Shown here piece after piece: positions 34,505 to 43,341 of a stretch of 64,000 nt of DNA (position 1 is its first letter; the number at the start of each line of letters is the position of its first letter). The stretch covers positions 718,796-782,795 of the forward strand of contig NZ_JAPFRD010000011.1 of the NCBI RefSeq assembly GCF_026183695.1. The letters run 5' to 3'. Made by a program: the position numbers and the translations under genes. Under the pieces are notes generated by a model. The model was not told the DNA's origin, ran no database searches, and saw only the letters and a program-made list of their open reading frames with translations. The DNA comes from Alteromonas aquimaris. Lineage in GTDB: Bacteria; Pseudomonadota; Gammaproteobacteria; Enterobacterales; Alteromonadaceae.

Positions 34505-36404
34505 TTCGCTCAGCTTATGGCATGCTATAAGCGCGTTATTGTCATTAGAGGATATCAAGTCACGGGTGGTGCAGGTTAAAGCTGTGATCGTTGTGTTCAT
34601 TTGCCTGTTTCTTCTGATGGGAATAAGCAGTGCGCTGCATTTACAGGGCGAATGGGTAATTGAAAGCCTCGCTATGGTCGCTATTTTACTGGGACTGAAT
34701 TGGTTTTTAACCACGGATACCACCAACATTGTGGCAGGAATGATGTTGTGGACCGTAACGATATTTGCTGTGTCGAAAGCTTTCTATTTTGACGGCCTAT
34801 ACGATACCGCATTGCTGCTTTATCCCTTTGTGGTTATTTTCGCGGTGTTTTTAGGCAGTCGCGTAATGGTTGTCCCTCTGGTTGGCTTCATGTTATCCAG
34901 TTATTACTTTATCGCCTACGCTGTTTCCACGGGCATGATTCCTCACAACGTGTCTTCCACTTATTCCGCCTGGGCCAAAGCCAATGATATGGCGATTTTA
35001 ATGCTTATCTACGGTTTAGGTATCGTGGTCATCGGAAAATTTATACGCACCCTGATAGCCAAGTTGTCACTGCAAAAAGAAGCCAATCGGCTGGCCAAGG
35101 AAGAGTCAGAAAAACGCGTGTTATATAACGATCTAACCGGGCTTCCAAATGCAGCTAAATGTCAGCAGGATATCGAATTTTTTCTGCAGAAAAATTCTAA
35201 AGATGGCAGTCTGTTGGGGTTTATTAGCCTGCATTTAAATAACTTTAATTGGATTAATTCAACCCTAGGTCACACCTATGGTAATCAGTTACTTCAGATG
35301 TTAGCAAAGCGATTAAAAAACTTAGAAGATGAACAAACGGTGGTGTATCACACTTCCAGTATTGAATTTTCGTTTATTAAGCGGGTTCCAGATTACGAGA
35401 GTTTGAATGACTTTTGTAACCAAATTATCCGCTTGACCATTATGCCCGACGCCATGCCTGATTATGGCTACGAGATAAGTTGTTCGATCGGCGTAGCCGC
35501 GGCGCCATTTGATGGCAACAACTACACCGATTTGCACCGTAACGCGAGCTTTGCGGTATATCGAGCAAAAGAAGACGAACCTAATTCGTACCACTTTTAT
35601 GATAACGAAATGGAACAATCTATTGTCCGCAGATTAAATATGATCAGCGACCTTAAACATGCGATCGAGCATGACCAATTTGAACTGTTCTACCAACCCA
35701 AGGTTCATCTTGCCTCGAATACTATTGTCGGGGCTGAAGCACTTATACGGTGGCATAAAGACGGCTCGCTGATCCCGCCAAATGAGTTTATCCCTGTAGC
35801 CGAAGAATCGGGTCTAATCAACGAAATTGGTAAATGGGTCATTGAAACAGCGTGTAAAGAATGCGCAAAATGGCAAAAAATAGGGATGAAAGGTCTCACC
35901 GTCGCAGTGAATCTATCCCCGGTGCAATTTAAACGAGGCAATTTACCCACGCATATTTTTAGAGCCTTACAAAAGTATAATCTCGATCCCAATTTACTTG
36001 AGCTCGAAATCACTGAATCCCTGTTTATTGATAATGCAGACCACGTAAAGCAGCAAATTCATATCATGGCAGAAAAGGGAATTAACTTTGCTATTGATGA
36101 CTTTGGTACCGGTTATTCAAACTTGAATTACCTGACTACGTTCAACGCTTCTACCCTTAAAATTGATATGTCGTTCGTCCGCCATATGTTAAATAATCCC
36201 CAACAGCAACATATCGTAAATGCCATCATAAAAATGAGTCGCGTAATGGATTTGGAAAATGTAGCAGAAGGGGTAGAAGATGAACAAACTGCCCAGGAGT
36301 TGCTGGCTAAAGGCTGTGTTTACGGGCAGGGTTATTTTTGGTCCCCCCCTGTTCCCAGTGACAAGTTTTTACGCTTACTTAAACAGTATGCGAACGCGGC
36401 CTGA
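34497..36404 (+). CDS. Membrane c-di-GMP phosphodiesterase: degenerate GGDEF plus intact EAL
   Basis: A 635-residue protein with about six N-terminal membrane helices (residues 25-185), a degenerate GGDEF domain (SSIEFSFI replaces GGDEF) and a C-terminal EAL domain. The EAL domain looks active: EALIRW (Glu414), VNLSPVQF, LELEITES, IDDFGTGYSN, LKID, NVAEGVED and YGQGYFWSPP all keep metal and catalytic residues. It should break c-di-GMP to pGpG. ATG 34497 has GAGGA 5 bases upstream and gives an 8-base overlap with the cyclase gene. Cyclase and phosphodiesterase are thus made together, which favours local, signal-switched control. Confidence 0.92.
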   Translation: MPSSLSLWHAISALLSLEDIKSRVVQVKAVIVVFICLFLLMGISSALHLQGEWVIESLAMVAILLGLNWFLTTDTTNIVAGMMLWTVTIFAVSKAFYFDGLYDTALLLYPFVVIFAVFLGSRVMVVPLVGFMLSSYYFIAYAVSTGMIPHNVSSTYSAWAKANDMAILMLIYGLGIVVIGKFIRTLIAKLSLQKEANRLAKEESEKRVLYNDLTGLPNAAKCQQDIEFFLQKNSKDGSLLGFISLHLNNFNWINSTLGHTYGNQLLQMLAKRLKNLEDEQTVVYHTSSIEFSFIKRVPDYESLNDFCNQIIRLTIMPDAMPDYGYEISCSIGVAAAPFDGNNYTDLHRNASFAVYRAKEDEPNSYHFYDNEMEQSIVRRLNMISDLKHAIEHDQFELFYQPKVHLASNTIVGAEALIRWHKDGSLIPPNEFIPVAEESGLINEIGKWVIETACKECAKWQKIGMKGLTVAVNLSPVQFKRGNLPTHIFRALQKYNLDPNLLELEITESLFIDNADHVKQQIHIMAEKGINFAIDDFGTGYSNLNYLTTFNASTLKIDMSFVRHMLNNPQQQHIVNAIIKMSRVMDLENVAEGVEDEQTAQELLAKGCVYGQGYFWSPPVPSDKFLRLLKQYANAA

Positions 36405-36487
36405 GATTTGACCGCAATGCCAATATATTAAACATTAGCACCCTGACTTCAGCGCAAAACTGGGCGTATTTGCCACCCGATATTAAA

Positions 36488-36508
36488 AATTTTCCGAGCG
36501 GGAAAATT
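36488..36508. other. Stem-loop before the adenylate cyclase gene
   Basis: AATTTTCC and GGAAAATT form an 8-bp stem with a 5-base loop, 84 bases after the EAL gene and 66 bases before the cyclase start. It could end the c-di-GMP operon or act in the leader of the next gene. No T-run follows. Confidence 0.35.
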
Positions 36509-36573
36509 CAAAAGTTGCGTCGTTAAGTGTTCATGTTACTCTTTGCTATAGACACATTTACAAATAGAGCGCA

Positions 36574-38544
36574 ATGACATCGCAACAACCTCTCACTGTT
36601 AACCAGAATCTGACGATTAGACTGTTAAGAGTATTGCGCTATAACAAGGCTAGAATTGAGCGTTCAGTGTCATTGCTGTCGGAAGAACACCGTCCACTGT
36701 TTCACGTTTTGCCCTTTCTACTGCATGTGAATCATCCCAGCCTACCTGGCTATATTGACAATGATAAGACTCCGTACGGATTAAATAATTATTCCTATCG
36801 CGACCAGATAAAAGCTGCTTTGCTTGAAGTGTTCCCTGATTTACACGGATTATTCAGTGAAATCAGGCAGCTATGGCCTCGCTCACGTTCCATAGATGCG
36901 CTGGTGCTTATGGGCAGTATTGGCACCATCGCACAGTCAGCTGACTCGGATTTTGATTATTGGGTATGTATTAATGGTCGTGCATTATCTACGGAAGCCC
37001 AAAATCTGCTGCAAAAGAAGTTAACCGCGATTGAGCAGTGGGCAGAACAAGAGTATGGAATTGAAATACACTTTTTCCTGTCAGATATCGAAAAGGTTAA
37101 AGCATGTGATTTTGGTGTGGCAGAAGGGGAAAGTGCCGGGTCGGCGCAAGCTGTTCTGCTGAAGGCTGAATTTTATACCACCAATATAGTCGTAGCGGGT
37201 AAAGCGCCATTCTGGTGGTTGGTACCGGAGACATTTACGGAGCAACAGTATTATTCGGTGATGGAGCAGCTAAATGAAGGGCACTCACCTGATCCAAAAT
37301 GGTTTATGGACCTTGGTCATCTAGACAAGCTCGATCCGAATGAGTTGTTTGGTGCCGCTATTTGGCAATTGGGTAAAGCCATGGACTCACCCTTTAAGTC
37401 AGTACTTAAAATGGCTAAATTGGAAGTTTTCCTGGAGAACCTTGATCATGAGCAACCTCTCTGTAATTTGTTAAAAAAACGCGTGCATAATGGAGACGAG
37501 GCGCCCGGTTCAGTAGCGATTATCGATCCTTACGCACTGATGTTTGACCAACTGATACAGCATTATGAAGCGCAAGAGCAATACGAGGTGGTTAACCTGC
37601 TTAGAGAGTGTCTGTACATTAAATGTGCGCCACGCTTGAGTTATCCGGTAAGAGAAGGGCAGGCGACCTTTAAACGTCGAATTCTGGCGGGCTATGCAAA
37701 ACAATGGGGATGGATAAAATCGGAAATACGACACTTGGACGAATTAGATAACTGGTCATTCCAGGAGTTGGTTCAACTGTCTCGCCGAATACACCGCTTT
37801 CTGATTCAATGTTATCGCCGGATGTCGCGGAAATTGGATACAAGCCATCAGCTGGTTAGTAAAGAAGACATGACGGTTCTAGGAAGGCGACTTGATACCT
37901 TTTATTCGAAAAAAGAGAACAAAGTTGTTTTTTTACGAAGTGGTTTTGACAACCGGGTATATTGCCCGAAGGTGACCCTTAAATTAACCAAAAAGAAAAA
38001 CAATAAAAAGATCTGGAGTGCGTATTCTGGCGATTTATTAGGTCAGCACGGGGAAGCTTTGGCAGAGACTAAAATGATTCAATTTTCGTCTCCCGTTCGC
38101 TTTGTCATGTGGGGAGTGAGCAATCGCATTGTGAACGAGAATACCCAAATCTTTTTGGATTATGATACTGATCCCATCAGCGAAGCTGACATGCACGACT
38201 TGATAAAACACACGTTGGCGTTATTCCCGCCGGTAAAAATTAACGCGCTGCCCAGAGACCATTTACTTGCACCACAACAAATCAAAACCTGTCTGGTGAT
38301 AGTGAATTTCACCACGCCGCGTTCAAGAGCTTCCCTTGAAGAAGTGCTGGTAGCCTACTCGACTACCTGGGGTGAAATGTTTGTGGTAGAGGGCATAGAG
38401 GCACTAGATAATTTATGGTTTGAGCTGCAGGAAGCGGTTCCACGCCCTCCTTGCTACGCTTTTATTCCACAGTGCAAACATAAGAAACATATTTTTGATA
38501 CGTTTTTGGAAAAAACAGAGTTACCGTTCACGCTGTTGGAGTAA
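36574..38544 (+). CDS. cyaA: Class I (enterobacterial-type) adenylate cyclase, compact form
   Basis: Makes cAMP from ATP. The 656-residue protein starts with the family's helical region, including HVLPFLLHVNHPSLPGYIDNDKTPYG. The catalytic nucleotidyltransferase motif is LMGSIGTIAQSADSDFDYWVC, with Asp124, Asp126 and Asp128 near the metal site. WWLVPETF and DLGHLDKLDPNELFGAAIWQLGKA are further class I signatures. E. coli CyaA has about 850 residues; this protein keeps the catalytic half and a shortened C-terminal half, so regulation by the sugar phosphotransferase system may differ. It might be a second cyclase paralogue. It is a single gene with a strong terminator. Confidence 0.87.
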   Translation: MTSQQPLTVNQNLTIRLLRVLRYNKARIERSVSLLSEEHRPLFHVLPFLLHVNHPSLPGYIDNDKTPYGLNNYSYRDQIKAALLEVFPDLHGLFSEIRQLWPRSRSIDALVLMGSIGTIAQSADSDFDYWVCINGRALSTEAQNLLQKKLTAIEQWAEQEYGIEIHFFLSDIEKVKACDFGVAEGESAGSAQAVLLKAEFYTTNIVVAGKAPFWWLVPETFTEQQYYSVMEQLNEGHSPDPKWFMDLGHLDKLDPNELFGAAIWQLGKAMDSPFKSVLKMAKLEVFLENLDHEQPLCNLLKKRVHNGDEAPGSVAIIDPYALMFDQLIQHYEAQEQYEVVNLLRECLYIKCAPRLSYPVREGQATFKRRILAGYAKQWGWIKSEIRHLDELDNWSFQELVQLSRRIHRFLIQCYRRMSRKLDTSHQLVSKEDMTVLGRRLDTFYSKKENKVVFLRSGFDNRVYCPKVTLKLTKKKNNKKIWSAYSGDLLGQHGEALAETKMIQFSSPVRFVMWGVSNRIVNENTQIFLDYDTDPISEADMHDLIKHTLALFPPVKINALPRDHLLAPQQIKTCLVIVNFTTPRSRASLEEVLVAYSTTWGEMFVVEGIEALDNLWFELQEAVPRPPCYAFIPQCKHKKHIFDTFLEKTELPFTLLE

Positions 38545-38581
38545 TAGTTAATGATTCAGCCGTAAACTTTTATTCATCTAC

Positions 38582-38609
38582 AAAAAAAGGCGCTAATGCG
38601 CCTTTTTTT
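38582..38609. terminator. Bidirectional intrinsic terminator between cyclase and porin genes
   Basis: AAAAAAAGGCGC and GCGCCTTTTTTT pair around a 4-base loop (TAAT). T-runs follow the stem on both strands, so it can end the cyclase transcript and the convergent porin transcript. Confidence 0.92.
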
Positions 38610-38622
38610 GTGGGGATAGTGT

Positions 38623-39531
38623 TTAGAACTTATGTTCCATGCCTACTGCCAACCAGTTTTTATCTTCGCTATTGTCTAGTGCTCTATCAGTGTACCAGAC
38701 AAATGCTTTAGTGTTCTTGCCAAGCTTATAATCAGCACCGATTGATGTACTTGAGTCATCTTCAAGCGTTTGGTGCTGAGCTTTAAATTTCCAGTCGTTA
38801 AAGCTGTAAGATGTGCTGAGGGTGAAACCATTTTCACTCTTACCATCAACTACGGCTTCCTGGTGGTGCAGGATACCGCCTACTGTCCACTCCTCAAACT
38901 TGGCAAGTACGATGGCACGCTGTGCGTCGTAACCTTTCACTTCGCTATCGATAGCGATTGCAGCATAGAGGTTGGTTTTCTTTAACTTTTTGTCGCCAAA
39001 TGAAAGGGCGGCTGATACTGCATCTGTGCCATTCACTTCGTCTTCGGCAATATAGGTAATCGCGCCGGTAAACCCTGAGATGGTCGGACTAATATAAGTA
39101 ACAGAGTCACTCATACGGTTCTCACCCTTCCACAGTCCTTTCAGATCTGCTTCATAGTCATTAAATAAGTCTACTGGCTTACTCAAGTCTTTTAACACGG
39201 TATCTTTGCGGCCCACCAAAACGGTACCGAATTCACCCTTTAGGCCCACATATTGATTACGAGACTTAAGGTTGTCTGAATCTGATGCGTCTGTCACATC
39301 AACCTGCCATTCTAATAAGTAAACGGCTTCAAGGTTTTCAGTTAATTTGTAATCCCCTTCAATTCCCACGCGAGAAGCATTACTTTTAAGCTCAGTGAAA
39401 CTCCCTTCGCCTTCATCCGCCATTTGGCCGGATACATTTACTTTGCCATAAACGGTTAACGGATCGGCTGCAACCGAAGAGATTCCCAGCGCTGACAAAA
39501 CAGCGAATGAAAGAGGTTTAATTAAACGCAT
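38623..39531 (-). CDS. Gram-negative general porin
   Basis: A 302-residue trimeric-porin-like protein. A signal peptide (MRLIKPLSFAVLSALGISSVAA) is followed by DPLTVYGKVNVSGQ, the standard first strand. Later parts include KSNASRVGIEGDYKLTENLEAVYLLEWQ, RNQYVGLKGEFGTVLVGRKDT (with loop-3 start) and a final GMEHKF with terminal Phe. It forms diffusion channels in the outer membrane. A probable Pho box at 39586-39603 suggests induction by phosphate starvation, like E. coli PhoE. It is a single gene with a shared terminator. Confidence 0.93.
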   Translation of the reverse strand: MRLIKPLSFAVLSALGISSVAADPLTVYGKVNVSGQMADEGEGSFTELKSNASRVGIEGDYKLTENLEAVYLLEWQVDVTDASDSDNLKSRNQYVGLKGEFGTVLVGRKDTVLKDLSKPVDLFNDYEADLKGLWKGENRMSDSVTYISPTISGFTGAITYIAEDEVNGTDAVSAALSFGDKKLKKTNLYAAIAIDSEVKGYDAQRAIVLAKFEEWTVGGILHHQEAVVDGKSENGFTLSTSYSFNDWKFKAQHQTLEDDSSTSIGADYKLGKNTKAFVWYTDRALDNSEDKNWLAVGMEHKF

Positions 39532-39585
39532 AATACTAATTTTCCTAAAAAGGCCTCAACATGGCGTGTACGATATGCCATGTAT

Positions 39586-39603
39586 ATTACAGTTTTGTGA
39601 CAG
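39586..39603 (-). promoter_or_regulatory. Probable Pho box upstream of the porin gene
   Basis: On the minus strand the site reads CTGTCAC-AAAA-CTGTAAT, two 7-base repeats with a 4-base spacer, close to the PhoB consensus CTGTCAT-N4-CTGTCAT. It lies 55 bases upstream of the porin start, with CATATC about 8 bases downstream as a possible -10 element. Confidence 0.6.
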
Positions 39604-39765
39604 TGTGAAACTTTTAGCATGGTTTTGTTATTTAAACGCTGGCCATGCGATGTAGTGCCGCAATCAATAGTTGTTTTAGCTAAGTTTCAATATCCACTTT
39701 TTAAATGGATAAATCTAACGTATTGCTTAAATACCAACATTACAGGCTATTAGCAAGAAAAGAAG

Positions 39766-39816
39766 AAAAGGGGTCGGAGTCATTAAATCTTTAATTAAAT
39801 GACTCCGACCCCTTTT
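39766..39816. repeat. Perfect 19-bp-arm inverted repeat, REP/MITE-like and terminator-like
   Basis: AAAAGGGGTCGGAGTCATT at 39766-39784 pairs perfectly with AATGACTCCGACCCCTTTT at 39798-39816, separated by 13 bases. Elements ending in GAGTC/GACTC with a GACCCC box are widespread dispersed repeats in marine gammaproteobacteria, often linked to REP-associated transposases; this is from general knowledge. Read from either side the stem ends in a T-run, so it can also terminate the antiporter operon (stop at 39834). Confidence 0.72.
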
Positions 39817-39833
39817 TCTGCCCCTTCATATGG

Positions 39834-41516
39834 TTAGAGAACCCGTGCTAGGAAGCCCAAAAATAATAGCAGTACCAAAACTGCAGTCATACGTTTAGTT
39901 AACTGGGTAATGGAGTAGCTGCTTGACGATCGGTTATCAGGCAGCTTGGCATACCAACTTGAGAATAATTCAGCTGACTGTGCGTTAAGACGGCTAAGCT
40001 TCACCGCAATTCTCGCACTGAGTGCCGGCATTGCCTTACGGTAAAGCCAATCCACGTCCAAGTTCACCGAGCGTAGCTCAGGTGGGTACAGGCCCTGTTT
40101 GTTCAACCATACAAATGCAAGAGCCGAGAAGAACAGCAGCTGCAATTGTGTCAGAGTATGGGTGATATCATAAGGTTGATAGTCATGCTCCCAAGGTAGC
40201 AATGAGTACAAGATGGCTGGATAGCTGCCTATAACAATACACAACACAGATGCAATAAACATTGCTGCCAACATATTTACCGGCGCTTCTTTGGGGCGTA
40301 ACCCCGAATCGTGGGCGAAAAATGCAAAAAACGGTATTTTTATCCCGGCATGATGAAATACCCCAGCGGAAGCAAAAAGCAACATTAACCAAAGGTATTC
40401 ATGGCCCGCTTCAATCATGGCAGCCATCACCATGCTTTTCGAAACGAACCCGCTAAATAGAGGGAATGCGGAAATTGACGCTGCACCCACGATACAGAAC
40501 CAGGTCGTTTTCGGCATGGTCTTATATAGTCCGCCCAAGTCAGAGCCATTCACATGGCCCACACGGTGGAGCACCGCGCCCATCGTCATGAATAACAACC
40601 CTTTGAAAATTACATCGTTAAATGCATGAGCCACCGCGCCGTTTAACGCCAGAGCGGTACCAATGCCAATGCCGCAGACCATAAACCCAAGCTGGTTAAT
40701 TAAGCTATATGCCAGCACCCGACGTAAATCGTTTTCGATTACGGCATAAAAAATTGGGAAACAGGTCATTGCTGCCCCAATGTAAACCAACAATTCGGTA
40801 CCCGGAAAACAACGGGCTAACGCGAACACCGCCATTTTAGTTGTGAAAGCGGATAAAAAGACCGTACCGGTTGGGGTCGCTTCCGGGTAAGCGTCGGTGA
40901 GCCAGGTGTGTAAAAACGGAAAAGCGCACTTGATCCCGAAAGCCAGGAACAGTAGCCACGAGGCCAACCCATCGAGACCAACATAATCAAACGCAAGACT
41001 CTGGGTTTGCTGGTAATGAAGCGCTGTACCTGCAAGTAAAAGTACACCAGAAAGGACTTGATAAATAAGGTAACGTAAACCGGCGGAAGATGCTTGCGGG
41101 GTGCGTCTTGCCCAAATTAACCATACCGAAGTAAGAGCCAGCATTTCCCAGAATAAAAAGAGGGTAATCAAATCTCCCGCAAAGCACGCGCCTAATGCGC
41201 TGCCTGCATACACCAGACCGGATACTTGTTGCAGCAGATCTTTCACATGTAGACAAAACAGTAAAGCCAGGAAGGCCGCAATATGAAAAAGATAGCCAAA
41301 CATGAGGCTTAAGCGGTCAATGCGCATCAGTTCAAGTTCGAACTCCATGAACGTAACTTGAATAGCGTGAAAACTTTCATTGTTGAGATAAAGATTCAAC
41401 CCGCTGATAACTGGCACAAACAGGACCAGCCAACGCGCCTTTACAGGCAGTAAAGGTAATAGCAACGCTGCCGCGTAAAACGGGATGAAAGGGGGCAACT
41501 CAGCCAGCCACATCAA
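39834..41516 (-). CDS. MrpD/NuoLM-like antiporter subunit (third and last of the operon)
   Basis: A 560-residue membrane protein of the proton-translocating NuoL/M/N and MrpA/D superfamily. Key residues remain: Glu in LFLFWEMLALTS (helix 5), Lys in LAFGIKCAFPFLHTWLTDAYPEATPTG (helix 7), Lys in FTTKMAVFALARC (helix 8) and Lys in DVIFKGLLFM (helix 10). A C-terminal tail of about 100 residues (LDVDWLYRKAMPALSARIAVKL) resembles the lateral-helix end of hydrogenase-4/NuoL-like subunits. It should conduct ions in the complex. Its start overlaps by 4 bases with the stop of the small membrane gene upstream. Confidence 0.88.
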   Translation of the reverse strand: MMWLAELPPFIPFYAAALLLPLLPVKARWLVLFVPVISGLNLYLNNESFHAIQVTFMEFELELMRIDRLSLMFGYLFHIAAFLALLFCLHVKDLLQQVSGLVYAGSALGACFAGDLITLFLFWEMLALTSVWLIWARRTPQASSAGLRYLIYQVLSGVLLLAGTALHYQQTQSLAFDYVGLDGLASWLLFLAFGIKCAFPFLHTWLTDAYPEATPTGTVFLSAFTTKMAVFALARCFPGTELLVYIGAAMTCFPIFYAVIENDLRRVLAYSLINQLGFMVCGIGIGTALALNGAVAHAFNDVIFKGLLFMTMGAVLHRVGHVNGSDLGGLYKTMPKTTWFCIVGAASISAFPLFSGFVSKSMVMAAMIEAGHEYLWLMLLFASAGVFHHAGIKIPFFAFFAHDSGLRPKEAPVNMLAAMFIASVLCIVIGSYPAILYSLLPWEHDYQPYDITHTLTQLQLLFFSALAFVWLNKQGLYPPELRSVNLDVDWLYRKAMPALSARIAVKLSRLNAQSAELFSSWYAKLPDNRSSSSYSITQLTKRMTAVLVLLLFLGFLARVL

Positions 41517-41830
41517 TGTTCACTCTCCTTATTATCTGGATTTGGTGAAGGGGAGTGGGACGTTTCTGCAAAATAATCTTCGTTACGCATCAACACTTTT
41601 CTCATCAATTTGGCAATCAATACTAAAACCACACACGCTACAAACCCATACAGCGCATAGAAAGTGGGAACCGATTCAAAATAGACATAAATATGTCGAT
41701 GTACAAAAAAATCCAAGATAAACAAGACCACACACAAAAAGTAAAAAACACGCAGGATCAAGCGAACGTTTTCTGGCTTATCGAAAAAGTAGACTCGATC
41801 TTCGGTGTCCGGGGGAGTGACTTTTTTCAT
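41513..41830 (-). CDS. Small two-helix membrane protein of the antiporter operon
   Basis: A 105-residue protein with two membrane helices (VRLILRVFYFLCVVLFILDFFV and FYALYGFVACVVLVLIAKLM) and a charged tail of Ser, Pro and Glu. HRHIYVYFESVPTFYALYGF links the helices. I do not recognise a Mrp subunit in it; it is none of E, F, G, C or B. It overlaps both neighbouring D-type genes by 4 bases, so it is surely co-translated and probably part of, or an assembly factor for, the complex. Confidence 0.78.
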   Translation of the reverse strand: MKKVTPPDTEDRVYFFDKPENVRLILRVFYFLCVVLFILDFFVHRHIYVYFESVPTFYALYGFVACVVLVLIAKLMRKVLMRNEDYFAETSHSPSPNPDNKESEH

Positions 41831-43341
41831 TCGTTTTGCGCTCCACTGGATCCTGGTTCCAAGCCGCCCTGCGAACCGATCTGGGCGAGGCTATAAAATG
41901 GTTCTGGATGGAAAAAAAGATATATACAAAGCGCCGCAGGTATGGCTAAACCCACCAAACAAGGTAAAGGGGCTTCTTTAATACCAACACTGGGCTGAGT
42001 ATCTTGCGAGGTACCGAAATAACCCTTCAATGGGATAATACCCAAATAATAAATGTTTAGCAGTGAGCTTATCAGTAACGTGCTCACGATAGACCAGCGA
42101 ATAAACTCTGCACCGGTAAATTCAATACCGCCCATTATCAAGTACCATTTACTCCAAAAACCAGCTAACGGCGGCAACCCAATTATACTTAATGTTCCTA
42201 TCGTGAAGACGCCGAACGTGAAGGGCATTTGTCTGCCCAATCCAGCAAGCTGACTTATCTGGGTTTTATGTGCAGTAATTAAGATGGCGCCGGCAGCAAA
42301 AAACAAACTGATTTTTGCAAATGCATGCATGGCAATATGTAACGCGCCCCCAAACATGCCGATAGAATTGACCATCATAATCCCTAAAACGATATAACTA
42401 AGCTGACTGATGGTGGAATATGCTAGTCGTTCTTTTAAGTTATCTCTGGTTAGCGCCACCAATGAAGCCAGTAAAATGGTAAGCAAGGGCAGAAAAATCA
42501 ACCATTGGTACCAGAACGAGCCTTGCAAAAGTTCTGGGCCGAAAATAAATAACGTCACCTTTAGAAGGGCAAATACCCCTGCTTTTACGACCGCCACCGC
42601 ATGTAAGAGGGCGCTAACGGGCGTGGGTGCTACCATAGCTGCGGGTAACCAGCGGTGTATGGGCATGACGGCAGCTTTACCTATGCCAAACAGGAACAAT
42701 AAATACAACCCAGCTATCCATCCAGAAGAAATATGCCCCTGCAGAACGCCACCTTCGGTAAAGGTGAGGCTACCGCTAAGTTGCCAGACAATAAGTATTC
42801 CAAATAGGAACAAACCTATAGAGGTGCCCATTAAAATACCGAGATAGACGCGCCCACTGCGTTTGGATTTTTCATCTCCCTTGTGTGTCACTAGCGGATA
42901 AGTAGATAAGGTCAGCACTTCATAAAATATAAACAGGGTAAATAAATTATCTGAAAAGGCTATTGCCATTACCGCCGCTATAGCAATGGCAAACATGACA
43001 TAAAAACGGGTCTGGTTCTGTTCCTCATGACTACGCATATAGCCAATGGCGTAGATTGAGGTAACCAGCCATAAACTACTGGCAATTAACGCGAACATTA
43101 AGCCAAGCTTGTTTATCACAAATGTCACCGCTAACCCTTCAGCAGGCTCCGCCAGTGTCCAGGGTATAATGCTTGATCCCTCAAAATTTAAATAAAGGTT
43201 AAGCACAACCACGAATAGGCTGGTCGCGGTGGCGATGGTGACCAATTCCCTTACATTGGGATGATTATCCAGTCGAGAGATAATGATTGCCCCGAAAAAG
43301 GGGATAAGGAAGGTGAGTAGCATTAACATTTGGTCTGTCAT
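41827..43341 (-). CDS. MrpD/NuoN-like antiporter subunit (second of three)
   Basis: A 504-residue membrane protein with about 14 helices. Superfamily residues are present: LFIFYEVLTLSTYPLVTH (helix 5 Glu), LFGIGKAAVMPIHRWLPAAMVAPTPVSALLHAVAVVKAGVF (helix 7-8 with Lys and His) and AFAKISLFFAAGAI (helix 10 Lys). It is most like 'monovalent cation/H+ antiporter subunit D' proteins. It overlaps the preceding D-type gene and the following small gene by 4 bases each. The complex probably exchanges Na+ or K+ for H+. Confidence 0.9.
   Translation of the reverse strand: MTDQMLMLLTFLIPFFGAIIISRLDNHPNVRELVTIATATSLFVVVLNLYLNFEGSSIIPWTLAEPAEGLAVTFVINKLGLMFALIASSLWLVTSIYAIGYMRSHEEQNQTRFYVMFAIAIAAVMAIAFSDNLFTLFIFYEVLTLSTYPLVTHKGDEKSKRSGRVYLGILMGTSIGLFLFGILIVWQLSGSLTFTEGGVLQGHISSGWIAGLYLLFLFGIGKAAVMPIHRWLPAAMVAPTPVSALLHAVAVVKAGVFALLKVTLFIFGPELLQGSFWYQWLIFLPLLTILLASLVALTRDNLKERLAYSTISQLSYIVLGIMMVNSIGMFGGALHIAMHAFAKISLFFAAGAILITAHKTQISQLAGLGRQMPFTFGVFTIGTLSIIGLPPLAGFWSKWYLIMGGIEFTGAEFIRWSIVSTLLISSLLNIYYLGIIPLKGYFGTSQDTQPSVGIKEAPLPCLVGLAIPAALCIYLFFHPEPFYSLAQIGSQGGLEPGSSGAQNE

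Larger units (their letters stand above)
39532..39833. other. Gene-free interval between porin and antiporter operon
   Basis: 302 bases. It contains the porin promoter with a probable Pho box (39586-39603) and a long perfect hairpin (39766-39816) just before the antiporter operon's stop. No gene is visible. Confidence 0.6.
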
